From positions 1 to 59,261 of the forward strand of contig JAWKNJ010000036.1 of assembly GCA_041391765.1 (NCBI GenBank): 59,261 nucleotides of DNA, written 5' to 3'. The notes below the pieces were generated by a model that made no database searches, had not been told where the DNA came from, and saw nothing but the letters and a program-made list of their open reading frames with translations. The position numbers and the translations under genes are program-made. Every line of letters begins with the position of its first letter. Positions within the stretch are counted from its first letter, which is position 1. Positions 8,358 through 18,150 of the stretch are shown here, one piece after another. Origin of the DNA: SHAN690 sp041391765 (GTDB lineage Bacteria > Bacteroidota > Bacteroidia > Flavobacteriales_G > Salibacteraceae).

Positions 8358-10299
8358 AAAAACCCACATATTGCTGATTGAAGACAACCCGGTGGATCAG
8401 GAGTTGCTGCGGATTTATTTGCACGACTCAGCACTCAACATTGTCAAACTGGATGCAGTTGAGCGACTTAGGGAAGGCCTCGAGAAGCTGGAAGAAAACA
8501 GCTACGATTTGGTACTCCTTGACCTAAGCCTTCCCGACAGCGATGACATGGATGGACTGGTAGCCATTCGAATTCAAAAACCCTGGATGCCCGTTATTAT
8601 TCTGACTGGAAATTCGGATCCCGAAATTCCGATCAAGGCAATCAATCAGGGAGCGCAGGATTACCTGATCAAAGGAACTTACACTCCTGAGCAGTTAGAG
8701 CGGTGCATTCGATACGCCCGCGAACGAAAACGAAGTGAACAGCAGTTGCAGCAAAGCCGAAGTAAGTTTCGATCTGTGTTTGAGACAGCTCCGGTTGGTA
8801 TTCCGATTTCTGATTTGGGAGGGGCTTTTGTGGATGCGAATAACACCTTTTGTAGGATGGTGGGTTATTCTCTTGAAGAGCTTCTAAAGAAAAAGATCAG
8901 CGACCTTACACTTCCCGAGGATTTAGAGGAAAGTAATCAGCTGATTAACCAACTCACACAAGGTGATTTGGATTCATTTCAGGTCGAAAAACGATACATC
9001 AGAAAGGATGGCAGCGTGCTTTGGTGTTTGACTGCCGTAACTCTATTGAAAAATTTGGATGGTCATCCAGAGAACATGGTGGCAATGCTGGTTGACATCA
9101 GCGAGCGAAAAAACGCTGAACGACTGCTCTCCGAGAGCGAGACAAAATATCGCAGTCTGGTAAACAACATCGCTGAAGGAATCATCAGGAGGGATATGGA
9201 CGAGAAGATCATATACGTGAATGATAGCTTCTGCAAAATGATCGGTTATGAAGAAAAGGAGTTGCTAGGACAGCCCATTTCATTCGTCATTGCCGCGGAT
9301 GAAGCCAGCAAAAAACTGATGGCTGAGCATATGGAAAAGCGAAAGCTTGGACTTAAAACGACTTTCATAATGAGAGTAAGGCGAAAGTCTGAAGAAATAC
9401 TTTGGGTAAGTGTGAGCGGAAGTCCGGTGTATGATTCAAAGGGAAAAATGATCGGGGCTCAAAACCTAGTACTTGACATTACTGATCTCAAGAATGCGGA
9501 GCGAGAAGTCATGGAGCTCAACGAATCGCTAGAAGAACGAGTCGAGCAGCGAACCATGGAGCTTCGGCAAGCGCAGGAAAAACTGGCCGCGAGTCTCGAA
9601 AAGGAAAAAGATCTAAGCAATTTGAAGTCTCACTTCGTTTCTACCGCCTCTCACCAGTTCAGAACGCCACTTACTATCATCCAGTCAAGCATTGCGATTC
9701 TATCGATGATGGAAGGACAGTTGGACGAAAAATTGAAGGCACAGTTTCGAAAGGTAGCAGACCGAATACGTGGTCAGATTCGCAGGATGACAGAACTCAT
9801 GGACGACATTCTCATCTTGGGCAAACTAGATGCCACTGGTATTCAAGGGAAACTCACCGAAACGGACCTCGTGGCACTGGTTCGCGACCTTCTTCAGAAA
9901 TACGAGGAAATTCCGGAGAACAAAGGACGTGTTCACTTGAAAATTAAGGGAACTCCGAATGAGGTTGAACTCGATGAAAACCTAATGGAACATGCAATTT
10001 CCAATCTCGTTTCGAACGCCCTAAAATACTCCATCACCGGATCAGGTGTCAATGTCGAAATCTCCTTTGAAGAGGACACGCCTCAAGTAAAAATCATGGA
10101 TCAAGGTATCGGCATACCAAAAGATCAGCTTGACAAAATATTCGAACCCTTTTTCCGAGCCGGGAACACAGAAAATGTCCCCGGAACCGGCTTAGGAATG
10201 ACCATTGTGAAAGAATACCTCGGCCTAAACAATGCCTCGATTGACATCGAAAGTAAAGTCGGAGAGGGAACGACTGTGACCTTAACCTTTAATTCATAA
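8350..10299 (+). CDS. Receiver-PAS-PAS histidine kinase
   Basis: 649 residues from the ATG at 8350. An in-frame start at 8308 is possible but lies inside the previous gene and adds nothing conserved. Order: receiver (5-127, Asp in VLLDLSLPDSD), PAS1 with PAC (135-257), PAS2 with PAC (260-380), coiled coil (about 385-425), HisKA with TASHQFRTPL (His about 435) and HATPase (537-647, NLVSNALKYS, DQGIGI, GTGLGMTI). It is soluble, so it senses an internal ligand or redox state through PAS, or takes phosphate from the receiver. Confidence 0.9.
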   Translation: MDEKTHILLIEDNPVDQELLRIYLHDSALNIVKLDAVERLREGLEKLEENSYDLVLLDLSLPDSDDMDGLVAIRIQKPWMPVIILTGNSDPEIPIKAINQGAQDYLIKGTYTPEQLERCIRYARERKRSEQQLQQSRSKFRSVFETAPVGIPISDLGGAFVDANNTFCRMVGYSLEELLKKKISDLTLPEDLEESNQLINQLTQGDLDSFQVEKRYIRKDGSVLWCLTAVTLLKNLDGHPENMVAMLVDISERKNAERLLSESETKYRSLVNNIAEGIIRRDMDEKIIYVNDSFCKMIGYEEKELLGQPISFVIAADEASKKLMAEHMEKRKLGLKTTFIMRVRRKSEEILWVSVSGSPVYDSKGKMIGAQNLVLDITDLKNAEREVMELNESLEERVEQRTMELRQAQEKLAASLEKEKDLSNLKSHFVSTASHQFRTPLTIIQSSIAILSMMEGQLDEKLKAQFRKVADRIRGQIRRMTELMDDILILGKLDATGIQGKLTETDLVALVRDLLQKYEEIPENKGRVHLKIKGTPNEVELDENLMEHAISNLVSNALKYSITGSGVNVEISFEEDTPQVKIMDQGIGIPKDQLDKIFEPFFRAGNTENVPGTGLGMTIVKEYLGLNNASIDIESKVGEGTTVTLTFNS

Positions 10300-10303
10300 C
10301 ACC

Positions 10304-11059
10304 ATGGAACACATATTAATCGTGGAGGATGAACAAGAGCTTAGAAACAGCCTTGAGCAAATTTTGGAGCTTGCCGGATATACCGTTTCGCTTGCCGAAA
10401 ATGGTAGAGTTGGATATGAACGCATCATGGACGAGACACCTGATCTCGTTCTGTGCGATGTAAACATGCCTCAAATGGATGGGTTTGAGATGTTGGGAGC
10501 AATCAACCAGCGCATGGACGAGGAGGTGCTGCCCATTTTCCTTTTCCTTACTGCTCGGGTGGAGCTGGACGACATTCGTCACGGCCTCAAGCTCGGAGCG
10601 GATGACTACATCGTAAAACCCTTCGATCACAAAGAGCTGCTTGACACGATCAGACTCAGAATCGACAGGCGCAAGCAACTCGTTGATTCCGGCAAACGGC
10701 TGTCGGCCAATGATTCCATTGCCAAAAAATTCAACAAACTCGCCCTACCCTGCGAGGACGGGCTTGAGGTTTATGAATTTGATGCGATCGTGAAGTGCGA
10801 AGCCGACCGCGCATACTGTTCCTTCCATCTCATCAGTGGAAAGAAGGTGTTGGTATCCAAACCCATGAAGGAATTCGAACAACTATTGCTCGATCGCCAC
10901 TTTATTAAGATTCACAAGTCGACCATTGTCAACATCAACTGCATCACAAAGTATGTTCGAGGCAAAGGCGGATACCTTGTGTTAAGCGATGGTAGCCATG
11001 CGGATGTCTCGTTCAGGAAGCGCGAAGAAGTGTCCCAAATGCTGCGTGAAAACCTATGA
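10304..11059 (+). CDS. LytTR-type response regulator
   Basis: 251 residues. The receiver domain covers 1-120 (EDEQE, Asp in LVLCDVNMPQMDG, Thr in FLTARVE, Lys in YIVKPFD). A short linker leads to a LytTR DNA-binding domain (about 150-250) with the conserved FIKIHKSTIVNINCI and a closing DGSHADVSFRKREEV. It is the only DNA-binding product of the operon and so its likely transcriptional output. It starts five bases after the preceding kinase gene. Confidence 0.9.
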   Translation: MEHILIVEDEQELRNSLEQILELAGYTVSLAENGRVGYERIMDETPDLVLCDVNMPQMDGFEMLGAINQRMDEEVLPIFLFLTARVELDDIRHGLKLGADDYIVKPFDHKELLDTIRLRIDRRKQLVDSGKRLSANDSIAKKFNKLALPCEDGLEVYEFDAIVKCEADRAYCSFHLISGKKVLVSKPMKEFEQLLLDRHFIKIHKSTIVNINCITKYVRGKGGYLVLSDGSHADVSFRKREEVSQMLRENL

Positions 11060-11195
11060 GAGTGGACTTTTTGCTGCCCTAGCTGATTAAACTTCGGTTC
11101 TCGTAACGTTGGGAAGTTGGTTACTCACGTTGAGTAATTATGGGTTTCGCACCCTGGTCATTCGATCAACATTTGCCTATCAAATTTTAATCGAA

Positions 11196-11702
11196 ATGAA
11201 ATCACTTACCGCAACACTTATAACACTTCTAACAGTATTGACTGTTAGCGCAACAACTCCGGTTGTACTCAAATTCAAGGTCCTTGATTCATATGGAAAC
11301 GGACTCAGAAATGTAAAAGTCAAAACCTATCAAGGAAATAGCGTTGTCGAATCCAAGAACCTTCGATCAGGAAAAGCTACCATTCACTTGGAGGCCGGAA
11401 CAAATTACACGATCGAGTTTAGCCTGAACGGATTCATCACCAAACGAATCAGCATAAATACGGACTTAAAGGGTGAAGAAATGTGGGACTTCGTTTACAA
11501 GTTTTATGTTGAAATGGAACTGACTGAAGAATACAGCGAAATATCATCAACAGAAGATTATTTCGACTACCCAGCGGCCATCATTGAATTAAATAGTAAA
11601 ACCAGCGAATTTGATTTCAACCGAGTTTACGGTGAATCATCAAAAACACACAGAAAAGCAGTCATCGAAGGCGTCAACGAAGGACTTACATATTCTGAAT
11701 AA
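11196..11702 (+). CDS. Secreted protein with a carboxypeptidase-regulatory-like fold
   Basis: 168 residues from the ATG at 11196, chosen because it opens a clean signal peptide (MKSLTATLITLLTVLTVSA); the longer frame from 11109 has none. After the signal the sequence VVLKFKVLDSYGNGLRNVKVKTYQG, with EAGTNYTIEFSLNGFITKRI, looks like a small beta-sandwich of the CarboxypepD_reg/PEGA type found on Bacteroidota envelope proteins. The C-terminal third is acidic and has no recognised domain. It could be periplasmic or surface-attached. No enzyme motif. A terminator follows. Confidence 0.6.
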   Translation: MKSLTATLITLLTVLTVSATTPVVLKFKVLDSYGNGLRNVKVKTYQGNSVVESKNLRSGKATIHLEAGTNYTIEFSLNGFITKRISINTDLKGEEMWDFVYKFYVEMELTEEYSEISSTEDYFDYPAAIIELNSKTSEFDFNRVYGESSKTHRKAVIEGVNEGLTYSE

Positions 11703-11736
11703 TGCACTGAAGACATACCCCTGATGCATGTACCCC

Positions 11737-11768
11737 AAGCCCTCATTCCAAAAGGATTGAGGGCTTTT
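11737..11768 (+). terminator. Intrinsic terminator after the beta-sandwich protein gene
   Basis: A 13-base stem, AAGCCCTCATTCC against GGATTGAGGGCTT with one mismatch, has a four-A loop and ends in a short T run. Confidence 0.8.
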
Positions 11769-11813
11769 CCTTAAGTGTTAAATAATCCCCAACTTTGTCC
11801 AAACTTCATCACC

Positions 11814-12281
11814 ATGCGTTTTCGGATTTTCATTCTGCTCATTTCAATTATCAGCCTCCTAAGTAGCTGTAAATCCGAAAAGCTTGGAAAGGGCTTCCTG
11901 CCGGGAACAGATTGGGACATGGAGGAATATTTCATTTACTTCACCTCGTTGGACAGTCTGAATCAAACAGAAGATTTATCAACCATCAAAGGAGTCATTG
12001 CCAATGAAATTTCAGGGGGTTGGTCCTTCTCTGAGGATGACAAGGCTACTATAACGATCGACTACCACTTTGACGCGCTTCCATACGGCAGCCGTGGTAT
12101 TTATTCAGTTTCAGGAGACTTCAAGCAGGAAAAGCGTCAGTCATCCTTCGAAGTGATAGAAGGTTCTGAGACACACGAGTATCACATTCACCAACGCGAA
12201 AGCAGAAAGGAAATTTGGGTGAAGTGGGAATCATCAAGTAGCGGCTCTCCTTGGGTACACATGGTGCATTTGAAGCGCTAA
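11814..12281 (+). CDS. Putative lipoprotein, unknown function
   Basis: 155 residues from the ATG at 11814, which opens MRFRIFILLISIISLLSSC, a lipoprotein signal with lipobox LLSSC. The mature domain, beginning KSEKLGKGFLPGTDWDMEEYFIYFTS, is rich in beta-strand-like stretches with Ser/Thr alternation (TITIDYHFD, YSVSGDFKQ, EYHIHQRES). This resembles lipocalin-like lipoproteins of Bacteroidota, but I cannot name a family. Convergent with the SpoIIE gene at 12331. Confidence 0.6.
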   Translation: MRFRIFILLISIISLLSSCKSEKLGKGFLPGTDWDMEEYFIYFTSLDSLNQTEDLSTIKGVIANEISGGWSFSEDDKATITIDYHFDALPYGSRGIYSVSGDFKQEKRQSSFEVIEGSETHEYHIHQRESRKEIWVKWESSSSGSPWVHMVHLKR

Positions 12282-12293
12282 ACCCTTACTCCC

Positions 12294-12315
12294 CCCTCGA
12301 CTACGCTCGGGATGA
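12294..12315. repeat. Dispersed-repeat-like CTCGACTACGCTCGGGATGAC motif
   Basis: Lies between two convergent genes. A motif of this form is, from memory, scattered in intergenic positions of many Bacteroidota genomes. Only one copy is present in this window, so repeat status here rests on recall and not on internal comparison. Confidence 0.3.
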
Positions 12316-12330
12316 CCATCTCCATTCGGG

Positions 12331-15300
12331 TTACACCCTCACTCCGATGACGCAAATGTCATCAACCTGTTCGAGTTCTCCACGCCAAGACTCAATGTGT
12401 TCGTCCAAAGCCTTATGGATTTGATCCGTAAACTTTCCGGATAGGGAAAGTATCAGCCTTTTCATTGGCTTATACTTTAGCTTCTTACCTCTGTCGCCTC
12501 CGAATTGGTCTGCATAGCCATCAGTGAATATGAAGAACATGTCCCCCTTCACCAATCGAATTGTATGGTTCACAAACGGACGTTGCTCAGCATATTTTCC
12601 AATTGGCTGTTTATCCGGCTTCACTTCCATCAGATGGTACTCACCCTCTGACATGTCCGGTGCCAGAATATCTCCTCCTTCCAGTTTAACTAGTCTCCTC
12701 TTTGTAACAATCCACAGCGGATTCTGAGCTCCGGCATATTCTAATATCATTTGACCATCCTCACCTTCCCTGGTTGACTTAGATAACGAGCAAATGGCGA
12801 TATCCATTCCATCCTTTACCTCCTCCTCTGAAAGCATGAATTGTTCAATGACCAGCTCCCTTGTCTTGTCTAATATGGATGAGGGCTGAATGAGCCCGTA
12901 TTCACGCACAGATCGGTTCAGCGCATTGTTGCAAACCACGCTCACCATAGCCCCCGGCACACCATGACCTGTGCAATCCGCAGCTGCAATCATGGTCTTA
13001 CCATTATCACTCAGCAGATCTAAATCGGGAGTCTCCATATCTTTCAAATCATTCTTCATTTGAACGATAGGATTAACATGTTCCATCCAATAGAAATCGC
13101 CTGCAACAATGTCTTTGGGTTTGTATAAAACAAACGACTCAGGGAAGCGCTCCTTTATCAGTCGATCAGGTGGAAGAATAGCCGACTGGATGCGCTGAGC
13201 ATATGTGATACTGGACAAAATCTCTTCATTCTTGACCTCGATTATTTCTTTCTGATGACGAATTTCAGTGGTTCGTTTGTCGACCTCATGCTCAAGCCTC
13301 TTCTTATCCGCCAGCAGTTTCTGGGTACGATAACGAATAAACGCACCAACACCCGCAGAAATCACAATAACGAGAATGGTGTAGAACCACCACTGCATCC
13401 AAAATGGCTTCAAGATGACGAACGAAAAAGAGGATTCTTGTGGGTCACTCCAATTGCCATCTCCACTACTCGCCCTTACTCGAAACGTGTATTTTCCCGG
13501 TGGCAAGCTCGAATAAGTAGCCAGCCTACTCTGTGTTTCGAATGACCATTGCTTGTCAAATCCCTCTAAAATATACTGGTATATAATCGCCTCGGGGTCC
13601 TTCATCCAAACCGCCAGATAGTCGAACACGAAGTGATTTTGTTCATAGTCGTATTGCATTTGACTGAACGGCATCTCTTCATACAGCACTCTCAACCCCG
13701 TTAGCGTTACCTTTGGAACGGCTGCAGCAGCCTTTCTGTCATTCGGATTAAACTTCACAACTCCAGTCTCACTTCCTATCCATACCGCATCACCATCTAC
13801 ATAGGTAGCATTCAAGTATGGCTCGAATTGGAACGTGCTTTTGTCAAGGTAAAATGGAATAAAAGTTTCAGCGCCATGAGTCAAGACATCAATTCCCAAG
13901 GAATGAATGGTGACCAGATCGCCATTGGGAAGTGAGGCCAACGAAGTGATAGAAGTACTCCTCAATCCGGAAGGTTCCAAAAACTGTGTCAGCGAACCGC
14001 GGCTATATCGATACAATCCGCTTTCTGAAGTTGCGATCCAGGTATCATCTTGGTATTTGGAAATTGCAAATATGGAAGCTGACTTTAGTTCTTCCACCAC
14101 ACCTGGTTTGAAGTAGTCTCCCTGGCAATCATACATGCTCAACCCCCCTCCATCCGTTCCGATCCATAGCTGTTGGTCCTTATCCACATGAAGCGTATAG
14201 ATATATTGACTGAGTAGCATCTGAGGGTCCTCAACTGATGTGAAAATCGGTCTGGTTCCGTCAAAATCCACCTTGACAATTCCCGAACCCAGTGTCGCTA
14301 ACCACAGGCGTCCTTTGGCGTCTTGCACCAAATCAAGCACATTCGTGTTCGTCAATCCATCCGCGCTAGAATATTTGGTGATCTTGCCGTCATCTGGATT
14401 CAACTTGAACAAACCATCACCATACGACCCCATCCAAATATTGCCTTTGGAATCTTCCAACAAGCTGACAATCTGAGGCCCCGAGGTTCCATTGTTTTCT
14501 AAATAGAGTTTAACCAATCCTTCGCCAGATTCGCTAAATGAATACTGCATCACGCCCTTTTCACAAGCCATCCAAATGCGTCCAGATTTGTCAAGCATCA
14601 CATCGAAAATGCTGTTCCCGACCAGTCCTTCGCTTTTGGTTAAATACTCAAACGTTGATCCAGAGTAAAGCGATACTCCTTCTTGCGTGCCTATCCAAAC
14701 ATTGTGCTCCGCGTCTTCCTTCAGACTAAGTACTCTGTTGGAACCTAAACCATTAATTTCAGTCAGTGATTTGCACACAACACCTGATGCTCCCTCCTGC
14801 TCATAGCACAGCAATCCATCATTCTTGGTGGCCACCCATAACCTTCCACTCTTGTCTTTGCATATGTCCTCCACCGGACCTCTCGACCACATTGCAGATT
14901 GGTTTTGCATCATTTTAATGCTGTAATCGCCCGTATTTAGCAATGCTAAACCATAGTCATGCATTCCAATTGCAATCGTTTTATCATCCCAAGCACAAAG
15001 CGAACGCACAATATTATCCGGCAAACCATGCTTCATGCTGTGTTGGTTTGCAGTGAAGTCTTTCTGATCCAATTCCGTGATCCCAGCATCGGTGCCTATC
15101 CAGATTTTGTCGGCAAACCAAAGCACATCATACGTGTAATCATCTGCCAGACCATTTAATGAGGTAAAATGTTGAACGGTTTGGTTGGATTTATTCACGA
15201 AGTAAATCCCATCTCCGTATGTGGCGATACTGACGTGCTCTGCTCCAGACGAAATATTGCTGATTTTTGCTTGCGTTGAAAAGGAATCTGTAGAAAACAG

Positions 15301-15630
15301 TTGAAGTCGATCGGCTGTTAACGTCCAAACCTCTCCTTTAGAAGTGCCGATCCAAAGCAAGGGGGCCTCGAAGTACAAAGCAGTCACTGAAACCTTACCG
15401 AGGGAATCCGGAAAATCTATAGTTATGTACTCAACACCATTGAATTTGATCAAGCCGTTATTGGTGCCATAAAACACGTGATTCTCACTGTTTTGTTCTA
15501 TGGACTGAACTTTAAGCGTTTTCTTGCCTTCACCTAAATTAAATGATCGAAAAACAGGAGCCTGACTAAAAACCGCACTGCAAAAGATAAATGCAATGGC
15601 AAATGAAAACAGGCAACTTAAGACCTTCAA
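12331..15630 (-). CDS. Two-component-regulator propeller / Y_Y_Y / SpoIIE phosphatase sensor
   Basis: 1099 residues. A signal peptide (KVLSCLFSFAIAFIFCSAVFSQ) leads to two seven-bladed propellers (about 25-640) built from repeats such as DKSGRIWMACEKGVMQY and DAKGRLWLATLGSGI. A Y_Y_Y domain follows (about 655-725, LPPGKYTFRVRAS), then a TM helix (735-757), a coiled coil, and a SpoIIE-type PP2C domain (850-1097) with KDIVAGDFYW, ADCTGHGVPGAMVS and FTDGYADQFGG. It should sense an external carbohydrate or wall-derived ligand and dephosphorylate a cytoplasmic anti-sigma or SiaC-like partner. The start codon is a TTG one base after the YceI stop, so it is the second gene of a two-gene operon. Confidence 0.9.
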   Translation of the reverse strand: MKVLSCLFSFAIAFIFCSAVFSQAPVFRSFNLGEGKKTLKVQSIEQNSENHVFYGTNNGLIKFNGVEYITIDFPDSLGKVSVTALYFEAPLLWIGTSKGEVWTLTADRLQLFSTDSFSTQAKISNISSGAEHVSIATYGDGIYFVNKSNQTVQHFTSLNGLADDYTYDVLWFADKIWIGTDAGITELDQKDFTANQHSMKHGLPDNIVRSLCAWDDKTIAIGMHDYGLALLNTGDYSIKMMQNQSAMWSRGPVEDICKDKSGRLWVATKNDGLLCYEQEGASGVVCKSLTEINGLGSNRVLSLKEDAEHNVWIGTQEGVSLYSGSTFEYLTKSEGLVGNSIFDVMLDKSGRIWMACEKGVMQYSFSESGEGLVKLYLENNGTSGPQIVSLLEDSKGNIWMGSYGDGLFKLNPDDGKITKYSSADGLTNTNVLDLVQDAKGRLWLATLGSGIVKVDFDGTRPIFTSVEDPQMLLSQYIYTLHVDKDQQLWIGTDGGGLSMYDCQGDYFKPGVVEELKSASIFAISKYQDDTWIATSESGLYRYSRGSLTQFLEPSGLRSTSITSLASLPNGDLVTIHSLGIDVLTHGAETFIPFYLDKSTFQFEPYLNATYVDGDAVWIGSETGVVKFNPNDRKAAAAVPKVTLTGLRVLYEEMPFSQMQYDYEQNHFVFDYLAVWMKDPEAIIYQYILEGFDKQWSFETQSRLATYSSLPPGKYTFRVRASSGDGNWSDPQESSFSFVILKPFWMQWWFYTILVIVISAGVGAFIRYRTQKLLADKKRLEHEVDKRTTEIRHQKEIIEVKNEEILSSITYAQRIQSAILPPDRLIKERFPESFVLYKPKDIVAGDFYWMEHVNPIVQMKNDLKDMETPDLDLLSDNGKTMIAAADCTGHGVPGAMVSVVCNNALNRSVREYGLIQPSSILDKTRELVIEQFMLSEEEVKDGMDIAICSLSKSTREGEDGQMILEYAGAQNPLWIVTKRRLVKLEGGDILAPDMSEGEYHLMEVKPDKQPIGKYAEQRPFVNHTIRLVKGDMFFIFTDGYADQFGGDRGKKLKYKPMKRLILSLSGKFTDQIHKALDEHIESWRGELEQVDDICVIGVRV

Positions 15631-15631
15631 C

Positions 15632-16186
15632 TTATTGTGCTTTTAGGGTAGATTTGATCTCTACGTTGATCACCTCTGATATCTTCTGATTGACGATTTT
15701 TGGAATCGCTATATCGTGATCTGCTAATGGGACTTCAAAGCTGGAAGCAACAGTAATCCCATCGTTTGCCACCACAACCTTTCCGTTGATAATTCGCTCC
15801 TTTTCGATTCCATGAATTGACAGCATCCCTTTAACTCGAACCTTGTATGTTCCGACCTTTGTTAAATCAACATCTTCAATGATCTTTCCGTTAAAAGTAG
15901 CTTGAGGAAAATCATCCACTTCCATGTAGTTTTCATTGAAGTGCTCATGTTGCAGTGCGCTGTTAAAACCCTGAAAGGAAACTATCGGAACCTTGAAAGC
16001 TACTGACTTTTGAGTCACATTAATCACGGCTGAAACTTTAGAATTTTCAGCTTCAATACGTTCCAAAGGTGCCTCTGAAACGAACTTAACCCACCCACTC
16101 TTTCCAATGTAAATATCCGATGGTGTGGAAAAATTAAGTGTCAATACACATATAACACTCAACATCAGAACTACCGCAGCTTTCAT
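15632..16186 (-). CDS. YceI-family periplasmic protein
   Basis: 184 residues from the ATG at 16186. A signal peptide (MKAAVVLMLSVICVLTLNFS) precedes a YceI lipocalin-like barrel: SGWVKFVSEAPLERIEAENSKVS, HEHFNENYMEVDDFPQATFNGKI, GMLSIHGIEKERIINGKV. YceI proteins bind amphiphiles such as polyisoprenoids in the periplasm. An upstream in-frame ATG at 16192 is equally possible. First gene of an operon with the SpoIIE sensor. A TAnnTTTG promoter element is found 21 bases before the ATG. Confidence 0.85.
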   Translation of the reverse strand: MKAAVVLMLSVICVLTLNFSTPSDIYIGKSGWVKFVSEAPLERIEAENSKVSAVINVTQKSVAFKVPIVSFQGFNSALQHEHFNENYMEVDDFPQATFNGKIIEDVDLTKVGTYKVRVKGMLSIHGIEKERIINGKVVVANDGITVASSFEVPLADHDIAIPKIVNQKISEVINVEIKSTLKAQ

Positions 16187-16207
16187 AAACATTAAAATAG
16201 GTGCATT

Positions 16208-16215
16208 CAAATGTA
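16208..16215 (-). promoter_or_regulatory. Bacteroidota promoter -7 element for the YceI operon
   Basis: Reads TACATTTG on the minus strand, a perfect TAnnTTTG. A TTG lies 20 bases upstream of it (16238-16236 on the minus strand), giving the expected two-part promoter. Confidence 0.6.
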
Positions 16216-16257
16216 TACGAAACCAAACACGCAAGCAAGGAACTGACGATTTTGGGC

Positions 16258-16265
16258 TAGTTTTG
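16258..16265 (+). promoter_or_regulatory. Promoter -7 element for the frameshifted lipoprotein gene
   Basis: TAGTTTTG fits TAnnTTTG and ends four bases before the ATG at 16270, so the transcript would be leaderless or nearly so. No TTG at the ideal spacing upstream. Confidence 0.45.
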
Positions 16266-16269
16266 TGCA

Positions 16270-16750
16270 ATGTTCAAACAGCTCCTTCCAATACTGATTG
16301 TTGCCATTGCGTCAGCCTGTTCTGATTCGGCAACTTCTGAAATTGAGTCAAGTTCAGAAGCAGAAATGGTGAAACCCGGACATCAAATCATCGATGGAAT
16401 AGAGCGCAGCGAATTAGCGTTGACCATGCGCCAGATGTATGATGACATGAAACTTGTTCGAGACTCACTAAAAAATGGCATGGAAGTGTCTCCGCACACC
16501 AGCGCTACAACTCGATTCGACAGATGTGCTACAGAACCGGATAAAATTGACGATACCTATCGCGCCCATTGGCTGGTTTGTTTCTGACCCAATACGAGAG
16601 CTTTCTTGAAAAGCGACATCAACAACCGCATTGAAGCCTTTAACACAGATGCTCGATGGGTATGCTCGCCATCAAAACAAGTGTCCCGGACCAATACAAA
16701 AGGCGATCGTTGAGGTTGTAATCCGACTCTGCGCCTATTTCTTTTCCATT
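16270..16750 (+). pseudogene. Cytochrome c-like small lipoprotein, frameshifted
   Basis: The open frame from 16270 gives MFKQLLPILIVAIASAC, a lipoprotein signal, and then a helical region (DGIERSELALTMRQMYDDM). Past about 16490 the homologous reading jumps frames. HQRYNSIR, TQYESFLEK, SDINNRIEAFN and MLDGYARHQNKCPGPIQK each appear in a different frame. The last block looks like the heme-binding tail DGC..CHQNKCPGPI found in small Bacteroidota cytochrome-like proteins, with the two CxxCH cysteines corrupted. At least three indels are needed. The annotated 105-residue frame ending at 16587 is therefore a truncated reading. It may be a real pseudogene or a sequence error. Confidence 0.6.
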
Positions 16751-16766
16751 TTCGCAGCGCGCCCGC

Positions 16767-17479
16767 ATGAAGCTCAGCATAATCATACCCGCTTATAACG
16801 AAGAGAATGATCCATCTGATTTTGGACAAAATCAAGATGTGAAGCTCGTCAATGGGTTGGAAAGCTTGATCATTGTGAAATGACTGTTCGAAGTGATCGA
16901 TAACAGCAGCATGTTCAGCGCTACAAAGAAGAATCACGACCTTCCAATCTCTTACTACGAGCACGAGGCTGCACGGCGGGAAAAGGTGCACTTTCATACG
17001 GGCATCGAAAAAGCTACAGGAGAGGTACCGGATCATTCAGATGCAGATTTGGAATACGATCCTCGTGAATACAATGATCTGCTGGAAACCAATTGTAGAA
17101 GGCTTCGCAGACGTGGTGTACGGATCACGGTTCAGCGGTAGTAACCCGCACCGAATTTTGTTTTTCTTGGCACACACTCGGAAACAAGTTTTTGACACAG
17201 TTCTCAAACATGTTCACTCAACTGAATCTGATTTGATATGGAGACGTGTTACAAGCTGTTCAACACGAACAGATTCAGCATCGTTTGGTGGAGAAGCGGA
17301 TTTGGATTTGAACTGGAGATAACAGCCAAGATTCCGCGATCCAAAAAATCGTGATCTACGAGGCTTTTGGCATTTCATACTATGGACGCACTTACGTGAG
17401 GAAGGTAAAAAAATTGGATGGAGAGATGGTTTCCGTGCGACCTTATTTAGCCAGGAAATATGCCGTGTTCAACGGCTGA
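16767..17479 (+). pseudogene. Dolichol-phosphate-mannosyltransferase-like GT2, multiply frameshifted
   Basis: The start reads MKLSIIIPAYNEEN, the classic GT2 nucleotide-sugar motif. Conserved blocks of the polyprenyl-phosphate glycosyltransferase family then follow in order but in changing frames: DVKLVNGLEKLIIV, SYYEHE, GIEKATGE, DADLEYDPREYNDLL, EGFADVVYGSRFSG, HRILFF, ETCYKLFNT, FGFE, ISYYGRTY, GKKIGWRDGFRA and a final KYAVFNG before a TGA at 17477-17479. The order and completeness show an intact ancestral gene of about 235 codons disrupted by many single-base indels. No single frame covers more than about 50 codons. Confidence 0.75.
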
Positions 17480-17570
17480 AAGTCCCAATAACACCTCAAA
17501 TAAGCCATTTTATCCGATCCTCACATCAGAAATGGATTTTCCCAGTGACGGTGTAAACATTTGAATCACT

Positions 17571-18150
17571 ATGAAAACACTTCGAATACTCTTTTACTTG
17601 TCAATTCTATAGTTCTTTATATTCGCTTATGCGGATATGGCCAGCATAAGAGAAGGATGAAACTACATCTAAAAAATGCAGACGTTCAAACGCAATATCA
17701 ACGCAGATCTTATCCTTTATTCCAAAACTTGGTGAGTACAGTGAAGTGGTTGAAAAAAGCTGACTTCGAGCAACAAACGTTGACCGGATGTGGTTGAAGC
17801 TCGTTCGGGTCACATCAACGTAGACGTGCAGGAGCTCACTCCCTGAAACATCGCCAAGTTTCATGAGCGCCTAATCGCAAACTGGAGTGGTGCGTTGTCT
17901 GATTGTTGGTTACGCGAAGAGCATCCAGATTTGAAAGCCAATACTAATCTCCTTGAGTCAAGCCCAGTTGGAGGGGACAGAAAACAGAATTTCTGTGGCT
18001 CGACAGAAGTTCAACGAAGCAGTGCAAGACTATAACAGCTATATCCGCAGCTTCCCTCATGTGATTTATGCAGGATGGTTTGACTTCGAGAAGAAAGGCT
18101 ATTTCGAAGCGGATGCCGGCACAGAGAATGCCCCAAAGGTTGAGTTCTGA
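17571..18150 (+). pseudogene. lemA: LemA-family protein, frameshifted
   Basis: The ATG at 17571 opens a signal-anchor-like start. LemA blocks follow in different frames: QYQRRSYPLFQNLVSTVK, FEQQTLTG, VEAR, INVDVQELTP, LIANWSGALS, EEHPDLKANTNLLE. From 17953 they are in one intact frame: SQAQLEGTENRISVARQKFNEAVQDYNSYIRSFP to the stop at 18150. LemA proteins have a single TM helix and a helical periplasmic domain, and in Bacteroidota they sit directly before TPM-domain genes, as here. The gene is thus expected and was recently intact; the breaks are confined to 17580-17950. Confidence 0.8.
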
